Shown here in pieces: positions 44,399-53,895 of a DNA stretch of 64,000 nucleotides (positions within the stretch are counted from its first letter, which is position 1; the number at the start of each line of letters is the position of its first letter). Source of the stretch: Nostoc sp. ATCC 53789 (GTDB lineage Bacteria; Cyanobacteriota; Cyanobacteriia; Cyanobacteriales; Nostocaceae); NCBI RefSeq assembly GCF_009873495.1, contig NZ_CP046704.1:248001-312000 (forward strand). The letters are read 5' to 3'. Below the pieces are notes generated by a model, which saw nothing but the letters and a program-made list of their open reading frames with translations, made no database searches and had not been told where the DNA came from. A program made the position numbers and the translations under genes.

Positions 44399-46852
44399 TT
44401 AACTTTTAGGAACCGCAGCACAGGTTAATGGTTGTTGCGCCTGAGTAGGAGATTTATCTGCAATTAATTCGATTTTGCCTTGGGCATTACGATGCCAAGA
44501 AGTAGCTTGGATCAGAACTTCTGAAGATTGGGTTATTTGTGGTGTAATAGAACTATTTTTGCGATATGTAGAGAGATCGCGGATATCAGACCAAGTGCGA
44601 TCGCTCGTCACTTCCTGTGTAGGATTTTGCGGTACACCACCGCGACCCGTTGCTACAAATTTACTGCCTTGATCATTGGCGCAGCCTGTAGCAATTTGCT
44701 GTGATGGATCGGTGACATTTGCTGGCAGCCCAATTAAGCCAGAATTCGGATCCACGCCGAGGTTGTTAATTTGAACTGTGCCACTAATACCAAATTGAGA
44801 ACTAGCGGTGATGTCATTTTCCAGGGTGAGTTCGGGACGAAACTGCAATCCGATCTTTCCCTGAGTGGTGATTTGAATATTGCCACCCCTACCTTGAACT
44901 GCATTAGCAATAATGTCGCTGTTTTCTAATCCAACAACGAGCGGTGCATTGATATTAATATTACCGCCATTACCATTACCGCCTGCTGTGGCTACGATCG
45001 CGCTATTGCCACGTAGTATTAACAACTTTCCAACTTCTAACGCGATATTACCGCCATTACCTGATTCTGTTGCTGCCTGGATGCTGGTTTGACGGTCTAA
45101 TTTAATGGTATTAGCTGTGATGTTGAGGCTGCCACCATTGCCCCTACCTTGGCTAGTAACACTCACTGTTCCGCCATCCATTAATGTCAGGTTGGGTGTA
45201 GTAATGTTCACATTACCCGCATTAGCTATTAGTATGTCTGGCAAACCAAATAGCTGCTGAAATTGTGGGTCTAATCGTAAGACAGATGAGTTGATGCTGC
45301 TGTTATTGCTGCGGCTGCGGCCACTGATCTCAATTGATTCTGTAGCGTTAATACTCAAATCTCCACCATTACCTATAAAGAATGTAGTTGCAGCCACTAC
45401 TCCACCATCGAGAATTTGTAACTTAGCTGTATCTAGCGTCAGGATTTTGGCATTTCCCATTGCAAACGTAGTTGAGCTAATGCTGCTATATAGTCCGAAG
45501 GGGTTTTCTCCCATGACAGTGGTGTGATTGTTGCGAATTGTCACCTTACCGCTAGAGCCACTGCCAAACGTAGCTGAACTCAATGAAGCTCCACCTGATA
45601 CTACTAAACTATTGCCATTGACAAAGATGTCGCCAGCGTTCCCCGAACTATAATAGCTAGAAGTGCTAAGAGTACTGATGCCTGTAGGATTGATTGGTGA
45701 AAAGCCAGACAGTTCAATTGCAGTTGCCTGAACTTCGATATTGCCACTCGCAGCTGTTCCCACAGTTGAACTATTCAACCCTGCTCCCTCTTGGAGTGTC
45801 AGTTTGGGAGTAATGACGCGGATGTTGCCGCCAGCTGCGCTACCAAAAGTTTCACTGCGAATCCCACTCCAAATTGCCGCATCGGTTCTACCAATCATGT
45901 CTATCGCTGCGGATGCCTGAAGGTGAATTTCTCCACCTGCTAAATAACCAAAATTTTGCGCTAGTACCACTGAACCATCGATGAATTTAATGTGTCGCCC
46001 CTGAACCTGTACAGAACCTGCATTTACCCCACTAACATCCAATAGCGATCGCTGTGCTAATTGAATATCGCCAAAGCTTTGCCCATTCTCATATCCCAAG
46101 GTATAGCCCTGTGCAGTGGGTATGAGGCTAACCAGTCCTGTACCACTCACACTCCCTAATTCTACTTGCCCTTGTTGGGCAGTCAGAGTTGCGCCATTCA
46201 GATGCAAATTGCCACCAACCAAAGCTAGGGTTTGTTCTGGCTGTACTCGCAGTTCGCTAGCACTAGGAGCCACAATTATCGGAGGCAGCCCACTGGGATT
46301 AGGATTGCTCAAGGAGTGTCCTGTACCTTGAACGTTGATGGGTGCAGGATTGCTACCTAGTTGCAAACCAATGGGAGCATTGATAGTTAACAATGGGGTA
46401 ATTTGGGGATTAATTGCGCTAAATTCAACACCATCTGCAAATTTGATACTTTCGGCAGTTGTGCCAATAAATGATCCGCCAATGTTTAATTGAGCGTTTG
46501 AACCGAAAATAATTCCACTGGGATTAAGCAGAAATAAATTAGCGCTACCGTTCGCCTGAATTAAGCCATCAATGTTGGAAACACTCCCGGCAGTTACACG
46601 ACTAAAGATATTTTGTACATCTGCGGCATTGTTGAAGATTGCCGTACTACCTGCGGGTATAGAGAAATTACTGAAACTATGAAATAAATTATTACCTTTT
46701 TGTATCCCATTAAAAATATTAAAATTATTACCACTTTGGTTGACAACGGTGTTAGTTGTACCATCTGATATTACCTGAGCCATTGCAGGCAGTATCAGGG
46801 TAAAACTGAAGAACCCAATTGTGAATGCTCCCAGTTTGGTGATCGCTCTCAT
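44399..46852 (-). CDS. TpsA: filamentous-haemagglutinin-type secreted protein 2
   Basis: The 817-residue product has a signal peptide (MRAITKLGAFTIGFFSFTLI, cleavage near PAMAQ), then the TPS domain with NNLFHSFSNF, ANLFLLNPSG and FIGTTAESIKF (about 20-200), and a beta-helix of Gly/Asn-rich repeats. The C-terminal part holds one Cys (ATGCANDQG) and a second near the end (LTCAAVPKS). I start at ATG 46852; the upstream extension to 47029 looks non-coding. No TpsB gene is adjacent, so it may use the transporter at 34974-36725 (inference). The sequence is clearly paralogous to TpsA 1 but GC-richer. Confidence 0.85.
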   Translation of the reverse strand: MRAITKLGAFTIGFFSFTLILPAMAQVISDGTTNTVVNQSGNNFNIFNGIQKGNNLFHSFSNFSIPAGSTAIFNNAADVQNIFSRVTAGSVSNIDGLIQANGSANLFLLNPSGIIFGSNAQLNIGGSFIGTTAESIKFADGVEFSAINPQITPLLTINAPIGLQLGSNPAPINVQGTGHSLSNPNPSGLPPIIVAPSASELRVQPEQTLALVGGNLHLNGATLTAQQGQVELGSVSGTGLVSLIPTAQGYTLGYENGQSFGDIQLAQRSLLDVSGVNAGSVQVQGRHIKFIDGSVVLAQNFGYLAGGEIHLQASAAIDMIGRTDAAIWSGIRSETFGSAAGGNIRVITPKLTLQEGAGLNSSTVGTAASGNIEVQATAIELSGFSPINPTGISTLSTSSYYSSGNAGDIFVNGNSLVVSGGASLSSATFGSGSSGKVTIRNNHTTVMGENPFGLYSSISSTTFAMGNAKILTLDTAKLQILDGGVVAATTFFIGNGGDLSINATESIEISGRSRSNNSSINSSVLRLDPQFQQLFGLPDILIANAGNVNITTPNLTLMDGGTVSVTSQGRGNGGSLNITANTIKLDRQTSIQAATESGNGGNIALEVGKLLILRGNSAIVATAGGNGNGGNININAPLVVGLENSDIIANAVQGRGGNIQITTQGKIGLQFRPELTLENDITASSQFGISGTVQINNLGVDPNSGLIGLPANVTDPSQQIATGCANDQGSKFVATGRGGVPQNPTQEVTSDRTWSDIRDLSTYRKNSSITPQITQSSEVLIQATSWHRNAQGKIELIADKSPTQAQQPLTCAAVPKS

Positions 46853-47141
46853 AAGATTAAGAATCTCTTGACATATAGTACTAGGGTTCCCAATCAAGGT
46901 AGTAGTTTTAACTATCAATACCTTCGCCAATTTACGAGGGTGAGATGATGATACTTTAACCATTAACTCCCATTTCTTTGAGGGTTGGCAAAAACAATCA
47001 GTCCTAAAAATTCCTTTAAGGTTTCCCACAAGAGTTTTTTAACGTATTGACGGCAGGATAGGGTTTTAGATTCCAAATCACATTTTCATCAAGCCGCTTA
47101 TATATGCTTAGTTTTGCCATTTTTGCCATAATTTATCTAGG

Positions 47142-47164
47142 CTCTTATTTTGGCAAAGGTATTG
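47142..47164. repeat. 23-base direct repeat flanking TpsA 2, right copy
   Basis: Matches 44349-44371 at 22 of 23 positions. It overlaps the stop codon of the broken gene fragment described separately. Confidence 0.6.
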
Positions 47165-47312
47165 TAATAATAGATTGCTTCAATAACTGCTTGAGTCTGT
47201 CAAGATCATAAATTTTCTTTAGTTGCTCAATTAATTCAAGGGGAACGTTATTAAATCGAGTTTCTAGAACTTCGCCAATGGATTCCACATCTGGCTTTTC
47301 CCGTTAAGTCTC
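47145..47312 (-). pseudogene. 3' fragment of a broken gene
   Basis: On the minus strand an open stretch of about 50 codons ends at TAA 47145-47147 and reads DVESIGEVLETRFNNVPLEL then a helical tail ending IPLPK. An in-frame stop lies just upstream and there is no start, so this is the end of a decayed gene. The helical end resembles the C-terminus of Rpn/DUF4351-type transposase-like proteins common in cyanobacteria, by eye only. Confidence 0.4.
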
Positions 47313-47531
47313 TTTTGCAAGCTGCCAGCCCTCTCTACGAGACGCTACGCGAACACAGAGGTCGTGTAATTTTAACCAACCTCGCCACAGTACCTGAATA
47401 CCAATGGGTGTTTTACTTCGATGTTCTAAGTTCTTGATTTTGATTTGTAGCCCCTTAAGAGCGTTAGCGGAGTTTATCGTAGATATCGCAAGCAGGACTC
47501 CCCTTATATGGCGAATGTATTGTTATTGGTA
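47165..47531. other. Intergenic DNA around the gene fragment
   Basis: Besides the fragment, the region holds the common palindrome-like CTCTACGAGACGCTACGCGAACAC at about 47332-47355 and no supported gene. Confidence 0.35.
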
Positions 47532-47669
47532 CTAGTAGTCTGCCAAGGTAATTTTGCGTGGTGGCAAGCAGAGGGGCAGGGGGGAAAGAACTTGTATAAA
47601 TCTCTCCTCTGCTCCCCTGCTCCTCTGCCGACCTCCACAAGCGCAATTTTGGGTTGGCGAACTACTAGG
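47532..47669. repeat. CTAGTAGTCTGCCAA-bounded repeat, copy 2
   Basis: Starts CTAGTAGTCTGCCAAGG and ends GGCGAACTACTAG, with facing GCAGAGGGGCAGGGG and CCCCTGCTCCTCTGC tracts. It shares its outer sequences with 20334-20466. Its right end overlaps the first bases beyond the stop of the next gene. Confidence 0.6.
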
Positions 47670-48336
47670 AAGGAGAGCTTTTCACCCAGACATTATGGTT
47701 GTGATAAAAATCACCACGCTGTTCTAATGTAAACCCACCCAGCAATAATCCCAACCATACTTCTACCACCGGCATTTGCAACACACGTTGCAGTTTAACT
47801 AAAGAAATCTCATCTTTGACATTTATCAGATGGTTAGCGATTGCACTCTGCCATTTTTGGACATCCTCATCTGATGCCAAATTGCGAACATCTTCTAAAG
47901 TTGTCACCTCATCGAGCATTGCCAAAACATTCGCTTTTTCAACAGGTGCTGCTACAGAATTGTCCTCCTCAGTAGGAGATGAAAATTGGTGTGGGCCATG
48001 TGGTCTAAAGGTTTGTGGTATTTGCGGTTCAATCAAATCATCTAAATCTAGGTGCATTGTTGTCCGCACTAGACCAGCAAAGAGATCGGTGCTAACAACA
48101 GGCCCCAAAAGACTATTGCGATCGCGGGTATCTTGCAACAGCATTTCGGCACGAGACTTGAGAATATCTGCAACTTGACTGAAGGCAAGCGCTGCGGTTA
48201 ATAACTGTGCCTCCAAGGGTAATTTTTCAAGCTCCGCATCCAAACAATCCCACATAGCATCAAGGGAAGAAGTTGGTGGAGATTCAGACAACTCATCTAA
48301 TACATCCCAGATGGTTAATTGGCGGTATGTGATCAT
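47665..48336 (-). CDS. Accessory protein of a recombinase cassette
   Basis: The 223-residue product is mostly helical and acidic ('LDAELEKLPLEAQLLTAALAFSQVADILKSRAEMLLQDT', then a linker with 'RPHGPHQFSSP', then 'VWLGLLLGGFTLEQRGDFYHN'). No family is recognised. It is separated by two bases from the zinc-finger-like gene upstream, which itself is three bases from the recombinase gene, so the three are one operon. It could be a DNA-binding or directionality partner of the recombinase (inference). Confidence 0.6.
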   Translation of the reverse strand: MITYRQLTIWDVLDELSESPPTSSLDAMWDCLDAELEKLPLEAQLLTAALAFSQVADILKSRAEMLLQDTRDRNSLLGPVVSTDLFAGLVRTTMHLDLDDLIEPQIPQTFRPHGPHQFSSPTEEDNSVAAPVEKANVLAMLDEVTTLEDVRNLASDEDVQKWQSAIANHLINVKDEISLVKLQRVLQMPVVEVWLGLLLGGFTLEQRGDFYHNHNVWVKSSPS

Positions 48337-48338
48337 TG

Positions 48339-48806
48339 CTACAATTCAGGATTTAACGGGCAGGGTCGCACTGGGCAGTAGCTTGAGCTAATCTCAAACA
48401 TATCCTTATATTGATATAGTGAAACACTGTATTGTTTTGCAAAAGCCTGCAACACCTGATCTGTATAGGCGCGGATCTTGCCAGCCGTTAGCCCAAAGCA
48501 GTGAATTGGTTCCAGGCGACAAATAGGCTTTTGCCCCAGCCAGAGTTCTGCCGACATCGCGTGTAATGGTTTATCCCCTGGTTCTTTATACAAATACAGC
48601 ACTGCAAAATATGTTGCTGGTGGTTCGACTGTTACTGAATCAATTTCTGCTGAATTATTCTGCGAACGGTGGCGGTAAAACGAACGGCGATTATGACAGA
48701 CTTTGGGATTCCAACACCCGTCCCCTGCTGTTCCATGCAGCACTTTAGCTTGGGTTGTTGGTAACTTGGCGCATAACTGACACTTGGGATCAAGTGGCTT
48801 GGGCAT
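48339..48806 (-). CDS. Zinc-binding-like protein of a recombinase cassette
   Basis: The 155-residue product has an N-terminal Cys/His cluster (CQLCAK ... HGTAGDGC ... KVCHNRRSFYRHR) that looks like a zinc-finger site, followed by an alpha/beta part ('YFAVLYLYKEPGDKPLHAM') with 'QVLQAFAKQYSVSLYQY' and Cys near the end. It is tightly coupled between the recombinase (start 49841) and the acidic accessory gene. No known family is assigned. Confidence 0.6.
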   Translation of the reverse strand: MPKPLDPKCQLCAKLPTTQAKVLHGTAGDGCWNPKVCHNRRSFYRHRSQNNSAEIDSVTVEPPATYFAVLYLYKEPGDKPLHAMSAELWLGQKPICRLEPIHCFGLTAGKIRAYTDQVLQAFAKQYSVSLYQYKDMFEISSSYCPVRPCPLNPEL

Positions 48807-48809
48807 ACC

Positions 48810-49841
48810 TTACTCCACTTCCTCTCCGATTGCACGATAGTAAGCAGCGATCGCTGCTTCTTGTTCGCTGCGAAGCGTATAGCGCCGAAACGCTTTCTCG
48901 CTTTGATGTCCAGTTAGCTTTCGTGCATGGCTGGGGTCAACTCCCAATAGCAATAAGTCAGTAGCGTAAGTATGTCGAAATGAATGAGGGTGCAAATCCT
49001 CAATATGAGCTATTTCACCGATTTTTTCTACAGCGAAGTAAATCCCGTGATAACTCAAGCGTTCACCCTTGTATGAAGCATGGTGTGAAATCATCAGTGG
49101 ACTAAGGCTGGACAACACCTCTCCTTGCTGTTCGCGCAATTGTAAATAATCTGCCACGACTTCCCGACTCTCTTTTCGCAGTGGAACTAAGCGTGGTTCA
49201 TTGGTTTTGGTGTCTGGTAAAAATAGCAGCTTGCCATCAAATGAGCCAACATTTAACTGCACAACTTCCCCAGCCCGGAGTCCATGACTAAGAATGTGAA
49301 CGAGTGCTGTATCCCGTTGCTTTGTTTCTCCCAGCAATTCCAACGCTGACCAAACCTGTTCCATTTGTTCTGGGGTTAAACTCTGGGCTGGTGGTAGTGG
49401 CACTTTTTCCAGTTTTATCCCCAGTGTCGGATTAGTAGCAATAATTTCAGGATACGTGTAGCACATCCATTTGAAAAAGCTTTTGAGTGCCGCAATTCCG
49501 GCATTGATGCTGCTTTTTGAAAGGGGATTACCTGCATCAGTCCGTATTTCATCACGGAGATATTCTTTATATAGCGCAAGATGACGCGGGCGTAGCTCAT
49601 GATAATGCAGCTCACTCCATGCCAAAAACCGCTTTAGTTCTCGTTCGTAAAGCTTGCGGCTGTTGGGTGCGAGATTGTTGCTGCGTAAAAATTCCAGTAC
49701 TTTTACCCACCGTATATCTGTGGGTGCAGCTATTTTTTCTGCCCTGCTTCTAGATTCTCCCTGTAGGGTTGATGGTGCTTGATCCTGTATGTGGATCAAC
49801 TTGATTGGCGGTAGGTTGTCAAACTGAGGATTATTTACCAT
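48810..49841 (-). CDS. Tyrosine recombinase/XerC-like integrase
   Basis: The 343-residue product has a SAM-like core-binding domain (about 45-140, with 'RSNNLAPNSRKLYERELKRF') and a catalytic domain with Arg in HGLRAGE, Lys in DTKTNEPRLVP, HSFRHT (His-x-x-Arg), GHQ and the Tyr nucleophile in RRYTLR. Length is normal. It leads a three-gene minus-strand cassette with two small accessory proteins, a combination seen in mobile cyanobacterial elements. Its att site is not identified. Confidence 0.9.
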   Translation of the reverse strand: MVNNPQFDNLPPIKLIHIQDQAPSTLQGESRSRAEKIAAPTDIRWVKVLEFLRSNNLAPNSRKLYERELKRFLAWSELHYHELRPRHLALYKEYLRDEIRTDAGNPLSKSSINAGIAALKSFFKWMCYTYPEIIATNPTLGIKLEKVPLPPAQSLTPEQMEQVWSALELLGETKQRDTALVHILSHGLRAGEVVQLNVGSFDGKLLFLPDTKTNEPRLVPLRKESREVVADYLQLREQQGEVLSSLSPLMISHHASYKGERLSYHGIYFAVEKIGEIAHIEDLHPHSFRHTYATDLLLLGVDPSHARKLTGHQSEKAFRRYTLRSEQEAAIAAYYRAIGEEVE

Positions 49842-50072
49842 CTTGATCGCGATCGCCTAGAAGCAGTGTGGAACTAACACCCAAAATTGTATGTGACTTT
49901 AGGGAAAATCTGGCTATCGTGTCACTAGAATGCTTCTCAATCTTGGTACTGAGGTGAATTGTTGAAGATGTTTACAAATCTTGGGTAAGTGAACTAACTG
50001 TCCTTAAAAAGCCGCCATAACCGGACAGTTGCCATTTTTCCCTCATGATATAGCACTAACCTATTAGCGTCC

Positions 50073-50306
50073 TTGTCTGCGCTCACAGATTTATATCCTC
50101 ATGAAGCGGCTCAAGAATTGTCCAAATTGGAAGTTGTTTGGGTAGATCAGGGCTATTCGGGAAAAAACTTCGCTCAAGCCGTCAAACAGGTTTGCGAAAA
50201 CCAAGTTCGTGTTGAGGTGGTTGAGGTGATTGAAAGGATATCAAAAACATTTGAGCGATTGCCGAAACGATGGATTGTGGAAGGGACGTTTGGTCTCAAA
50301 AATTAA
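50073..50306 (+). pseudogene. IS5-type transposase remnant
   Basis: A 77-codon frame contains 'VVWVDQGYSGKNFAQAVKQV' and 'ISKTFERLPKRWIVEGTFG', typical of the DDE catalytic end of IS5-family (ISL2/IS1031-like) transposases. There the final part is normally RWIVERTFGW followed by about 40 more residues. The start region and the end are missing, and the Arg of ERTFG is Gly, so this is a decayed fragment. Confidence 0.7.
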
Positions 50307-51002
50307 TTATGTAATATTTGAAAATAAAAATGCTTGGGCAGAAAAAGCTAGTAATTAAATGAATTTTAAAGAAATTTATATTTTAGCTAGAAAGAAGCTA
50401 AAAATTTCTATTGATATTTTCTATATTGAACCTAAAAGAACTAGTAACACGCTTAGATTTAGATTTCAGGATTAACTAATTAAAATCCAAAAACAAATAA
50501 CCTATATTTAGGAATATAAAAAATTCGCTTATTTATATCTCAAGTAAGACAGTAAACTTAATTTGTATATTGAGATACCAAACATTATCTAACTCAAGGT
50601 AGAGGATTGCTGTTTTTTTATAAACTAAATTCGTACTAAGTTCATATAGATAGCTTCAACTATCTTAGAACTAATTACTAGTTAACAAGAGTTGCAATTT
50701 TATTACTACCTGCTTGATTATCTATTTGGTTAGCAGATTTAAATTGGTATCTGATAAGGAATCTGCGAAGATAAATTAAGGGTTTGCAATTTAAGGGTAT
50801 GTAATTAACAGAGATTTTGCATTTACCTAGATACTTATGAATATGAAGTCAGACCTAAAAATTATTTTTGATAACTGCGCTTCATTGGACTGATTTTTTT
50901 GAAACAAGATTTTGATTTACTGGTTTAATATTTGTTGGCATTTAGACATAGATATAGAATATATTGCCAACTTAGACAATAGCCGTAATCTTGAATATTT
51001 AG
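50307..51002. other. AT-rich leader region before the metabolic operon
   Basis: No gene is seen. The DNA is strongly AT-rich. The promoter of the 51-64 kb operon should lie here or in the following 190 bases; I cannot define its boxes. Confidence 0.35.
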
Positions 51003-51044
51003 CAGGGCAAACCAATCTAAAGTATAAGAATCCTTTAATAGCAA
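51003..51044. repeat. 42-base repeat, copy 2
   Basis: Matches 39565-39606 at 40 of 42 positions. Here it is about 150 bases upstream of the first gene of the metabolic operon, in the orientation opposite (relative to its gene) to copy 1. Confidence 0.65.
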
Positions 51045-51193
51045 TATTTGGTAAATATTAGAATTTACAGAGATTAAAATTTACATTCTATCTTTCTTTA
51101 CGCAAATTTAATTTGCGGACGGATCTATTAATGAGGTTTCAAGCGAGCTAATTTAAGCAAAGAATTTTAATACAAAATTACAGGAAGGGATTT

Positions 51194-53209
51194 ATGAAGC
51201 AATTTACTGTGAACACAACCCTAATGGGCAAAGTTACTGATATTGCACAGGAGCAAGGAAAATTTAGTATTAAATGCCGTAGTGGAGATGAATTCCTGGT
51301 TGCAGTTAGTACGGAAACACGATTTCAATTTTTACAAAATTTGGATGGTATAAACCGCGATCGCGTCCCAACTCCTGAAGATTTTCATCAGTCCTCACCA
51401 GCTGATTTAGTGAGAAAATACATCCAGTCGGATAGCTTAGTAGTTTTGCAAGGGGTGTATCTAGAAAATAATGGTAGCCGCCAATATGATGCCCGCATTG
51501 TTAACTTACTAAATTCATATAGAGGTCAAGACGAATTAGTTTTTGAGCAAACTCACTGGTGGCTGACCCAAATTGCCCGTCTAGCAGATAGTTGGTTAGG
51601 TTTTTTATTTCCAAATAAACAAACCTATGAAATAGATGATTTTGCTCTTTACCGAACTAACCTAAATATCATCGGTTTACCAACAGATGATGAGATTCAA
51701 GAATCTGCTACTCTTTCCAGACTGATCTATGGTCTTTCCTCTGCTTACTTGCTAACTGGAAGTGAACGCTATCTTTCAGCGGCTCGTGCTGGAGTTCAAT
51801 ACCAACGTGAAACTTTTCGCAGTTTGACATCTGATGGCAAACATTGTTTTTGGGCATTTGGCAAGCGCAAGACAAAGTACAGTTATCAGTTGTATATACG
51901 TTCTCTCAATGAGGATGATAGAGATACAATCCCACTTTACGAACAAATTTACGCCTTAGCTGGATTAGCTCAGTACTATCGAATCACTTTAGATTGGGAA
52001 GTACTTGATGATATCAAGCGGACTGTTCGTGTCTTTAATGATTTCTTCACTGATCCAGAATCACAGTACGGTAAACATGCTTACGGTGATTATTTTTCAC
52101 ACCTTGATTATGTGACGTTAAATTGGGATAGTCCTGCTCTTGGTGATAACCAAGCCAGAAAAAATTGGAACTCGATTGGGGATCATATACCGGCTTATTT
52201 AATTAACGTGATTTTGGCATTAGAACCTTTGCCATTAACTGATCATGGTCATGAAGAAATTGGGAAATTTTTAGAAACCTGCAAAAAGATTCTCAAAACA
52301 GTCTCCACAATCATTGCCGATAGATTTACCGATCCAGATCCTAACGTTCCATTTGTGAATGAGCGATTTTTGCGAGATTGGAAACCAGACCATAATTGGC
52401 GATGGCAACAAAATCGTGCCGTTGTTGGGCACAATTTGAAGATAGCCTGGAACCTGACTCGTGTTGCTAACTATTATTACTCCTTAGCCGTCCAATCTGC
52501 CGCTGGTAACGCGCAAGAAGCCGAAGAATTACAACGTTTAGCTGATAAGTTGATGAAGCTAACAGACAATTTAGGCATGAAGATGGCAGAGATTGGCGTA
52601 GATTTATTTAGGGGTGGAATCTTTGATACTTTAGAACGTAATCCTCAAAATGGAACGCCACTAGAATTTCCTTGGTTCAACACTAAAGACTTTTGGCAAC
52701 AAGAACAAGCTCTATTAGCCTACTTAATTCTTCATGGTTGCAGTAATGAGATTCATGAACAAAAACAAGAGTATTTGCGGTTAGCACGAGAAACAGCCGC
52801 ATTTTGGAATCTATTCTTTCTTGACCAAGATAATAAAGGTATTTTCTTCCGAGTCAGCGAGAGTGGAGATGCAATTACTTCAGGACAGTATGCACAAAAA
52901 GGCGGACATGCAATTTCTGGATACCATGCCTTTGAGCTAAATTATTTGGCTCATATCTATATCAGTAGCTATGTGACAAAAGAACCCTTCTGTTTGTATT
53001 TCAAACCTGACAAACATTGTCGCCAGCGCTCTCTCAATGTTTTACCAGATTTTTTTAGACCCAATACTTTGGAAGTGAGCAGAGTCAGCATTAATGGTAG
53101 CGATCGTACCACAATCGATCCTGATAATTTTCAAATTGAACTGGGAGAGAAAGAATTTGAACTTGGTTCAGAAGCAGAAATCATTGTGGAATTTACACCC
53201 AAGACTTAG
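51194..53209 (+). CDS. AGE-family (epimerase-fold) protein
   Basis: The 671-residue product has an N-terminal extension (1-110), then an (alpha/alpha)6-type barrel region with 'HWWLTQIARLADSWLGFLF', 'LYEQIYALAGLAQYY', 'NWRWQQNRAVVGHNLKIAWNL' and a late 'HAISGYHAFELNYLAHIY', the pattern of N-acylglucosamine 2-epimerase/cellobiose 2-epimerase-like proteins (GH...W). A short C-terminal beta part follows. The substrate is unknown. GGAAGGG precedes the ATG by six bases. As the first gene of the operon it may process a sugar or scaffold for the pathway (inference). Confidence 0.6.
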   Translation: MKQFTVNTTLMGKVTDIAQEQGKFSIKCRSGDEFLVAVSTETRFQFLQNLDGINRDRVPTPEDFHQSSPADLVRKYIQSDSLVVLQGVYLENNGSRQYDARIVNLLNSYRGQDELVFEQTHWWLTQIARLADSWLGFLFPNKQTYEIDDFALYRTNLNIIGLPTDDEIQESATLSRLIYGLSSAYLLTGSERYLSAARAGVQYQRETFRSLTSDGKHCFWAFGKRKTKYSYQLYIRSLNEDDRDTIPLYEQIYALAGLAQYYRITLDWEVLDDIKRTVRVFNDFFTDPESQYGKHAYGDYFSHLDYVTLNWDSPALGDNQARKNWNSIGDHIPAYLINVILALEPLPLTDHGHEEIGKFLETCKKILKTVSTIIADRFTDPDPNVPFVNERFLRDWKPDHNWRWQQNRAVVGHNLKIAWNLTRVANYYYSLAVQSAAGNAQEAEELQRLADKLMKLTDNLGMKMAEIGVDLFRGGIFDTLERNPQNGTPLEFPWFNTKDFWQQEQALLAYLILHGCSNEIHEQKQEYLRLARETAAFWNLFFLDQDNKGIFFRVSESGDAITSGQYAQKGGHAISGYHAFELNYLAHIYISSYVTKEPFCLYFKPDKHCRQRSLNVLPDFFRPNTLEVSRVSINGSDRTTIDPDNFQIELGEKEFELGSEAEIIVEFTPKT

Positions 53210-53219
53210 GAGATAAGTT

Positions 53220-53891
53220 ATGGTGACCCAAATGCTAGAAGGAAAGAAAGTCGCCATCCTTGTAGAAACGGAGTTCATTCCTCAGGAAATTGCAGCTTAT
53301 CGGCAACACTTTCAGGAACTTGGGGCGACTGTGCATTTCATGTCTCGGCTTTGGGGAAATGAAAGTGTACGATTTGTCAGTGATGTGGATGAAGTTGGTG
53401 AATCTCTGCAATATCTTGATGTAAACATTGACTTTCAGAAAGTAGATATTAATGAATATGCTGCTGTAATTATGGCTGCTAACTACACCAGTGTACGTCT
53501 GCGCTACTTTGAACCACCATCAGGACAGGAGATTAGTCCAGAGCAAACTCGTACTGCACCAGCAGTTCAGTTTTTTGCTCAAGCAATGGCAAATCACAAG
53601 ATTATCAAAGCTTTACTCTGTCATGGATTGTGGTTACTGACTCCAATGCCAGAACTACTCCGAGGACGAAGAGTAATCTGTCATGAAGTGGTGCTGGCCG
53701 ATATTACTAATGCTGGTGCTGTTTACGTACCACCACCTGTAAATTCTCAACCAAATGATCCTGGAAATATTGTGGTTGATCAAGACCTAGTAACAGGACG
53801 AGCTGGACATGATGTGTATGCTTTTATTGATGCGATCGCTCACCAAATCGCATCTCAAGAACAATGTTGCGTAGAAACACAAAGGAGATGA
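53220..53891 (+). CDS. DJ-1/PfpI superfamily protein 1
   Basis: The 223-residue product has the DJ-1 alpha/beta fold pattern: 'KKVAILVETEFIPQEI', 'AAVIMAANYTSV', nucleophile-elbow 'KALLCHGLWLL' with Cys at about 134, and 'DLVTGRAGHDVYAF'. DJ-1 proteins act as hydrolases, glyoxalases or hydratases. It follows the AGE gene by ten bases and the second DJ-1 gene by four, so it is part of one transcript. Confidence 0.8.
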   Translation: MVTQMLEGKKVAILVETEFIPQEIAAYRQHFQELGATVHFMSRLWGNESVRFVSDVDEVGESLQYLDVNIDFQKVDINEYAAVIMAANYTSVRLRYFEPPSGQEISPEQTRTAPAVQFFAQAMANHKIIKALLCHGLWLLTPMPELLRGRRVICHEVVLADITNAGAVYVPPPVNSQPNDPGNIVVDQDLVTGRAGHDVYAFIDAIAHQIASQEQCCVETQRR

Positions 53892-53895
53892 TCCG

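Noticed and set aside
46852-47029. Extended N-terminus of TpsA 2 (59 extra residues)
   Set aside because: The signal peptide begins exactly at the internal ATG 46852; the extension is not signal-like. The same reasoning excludes the 36-residue extension of TpsA 1, which lies in a repeat.
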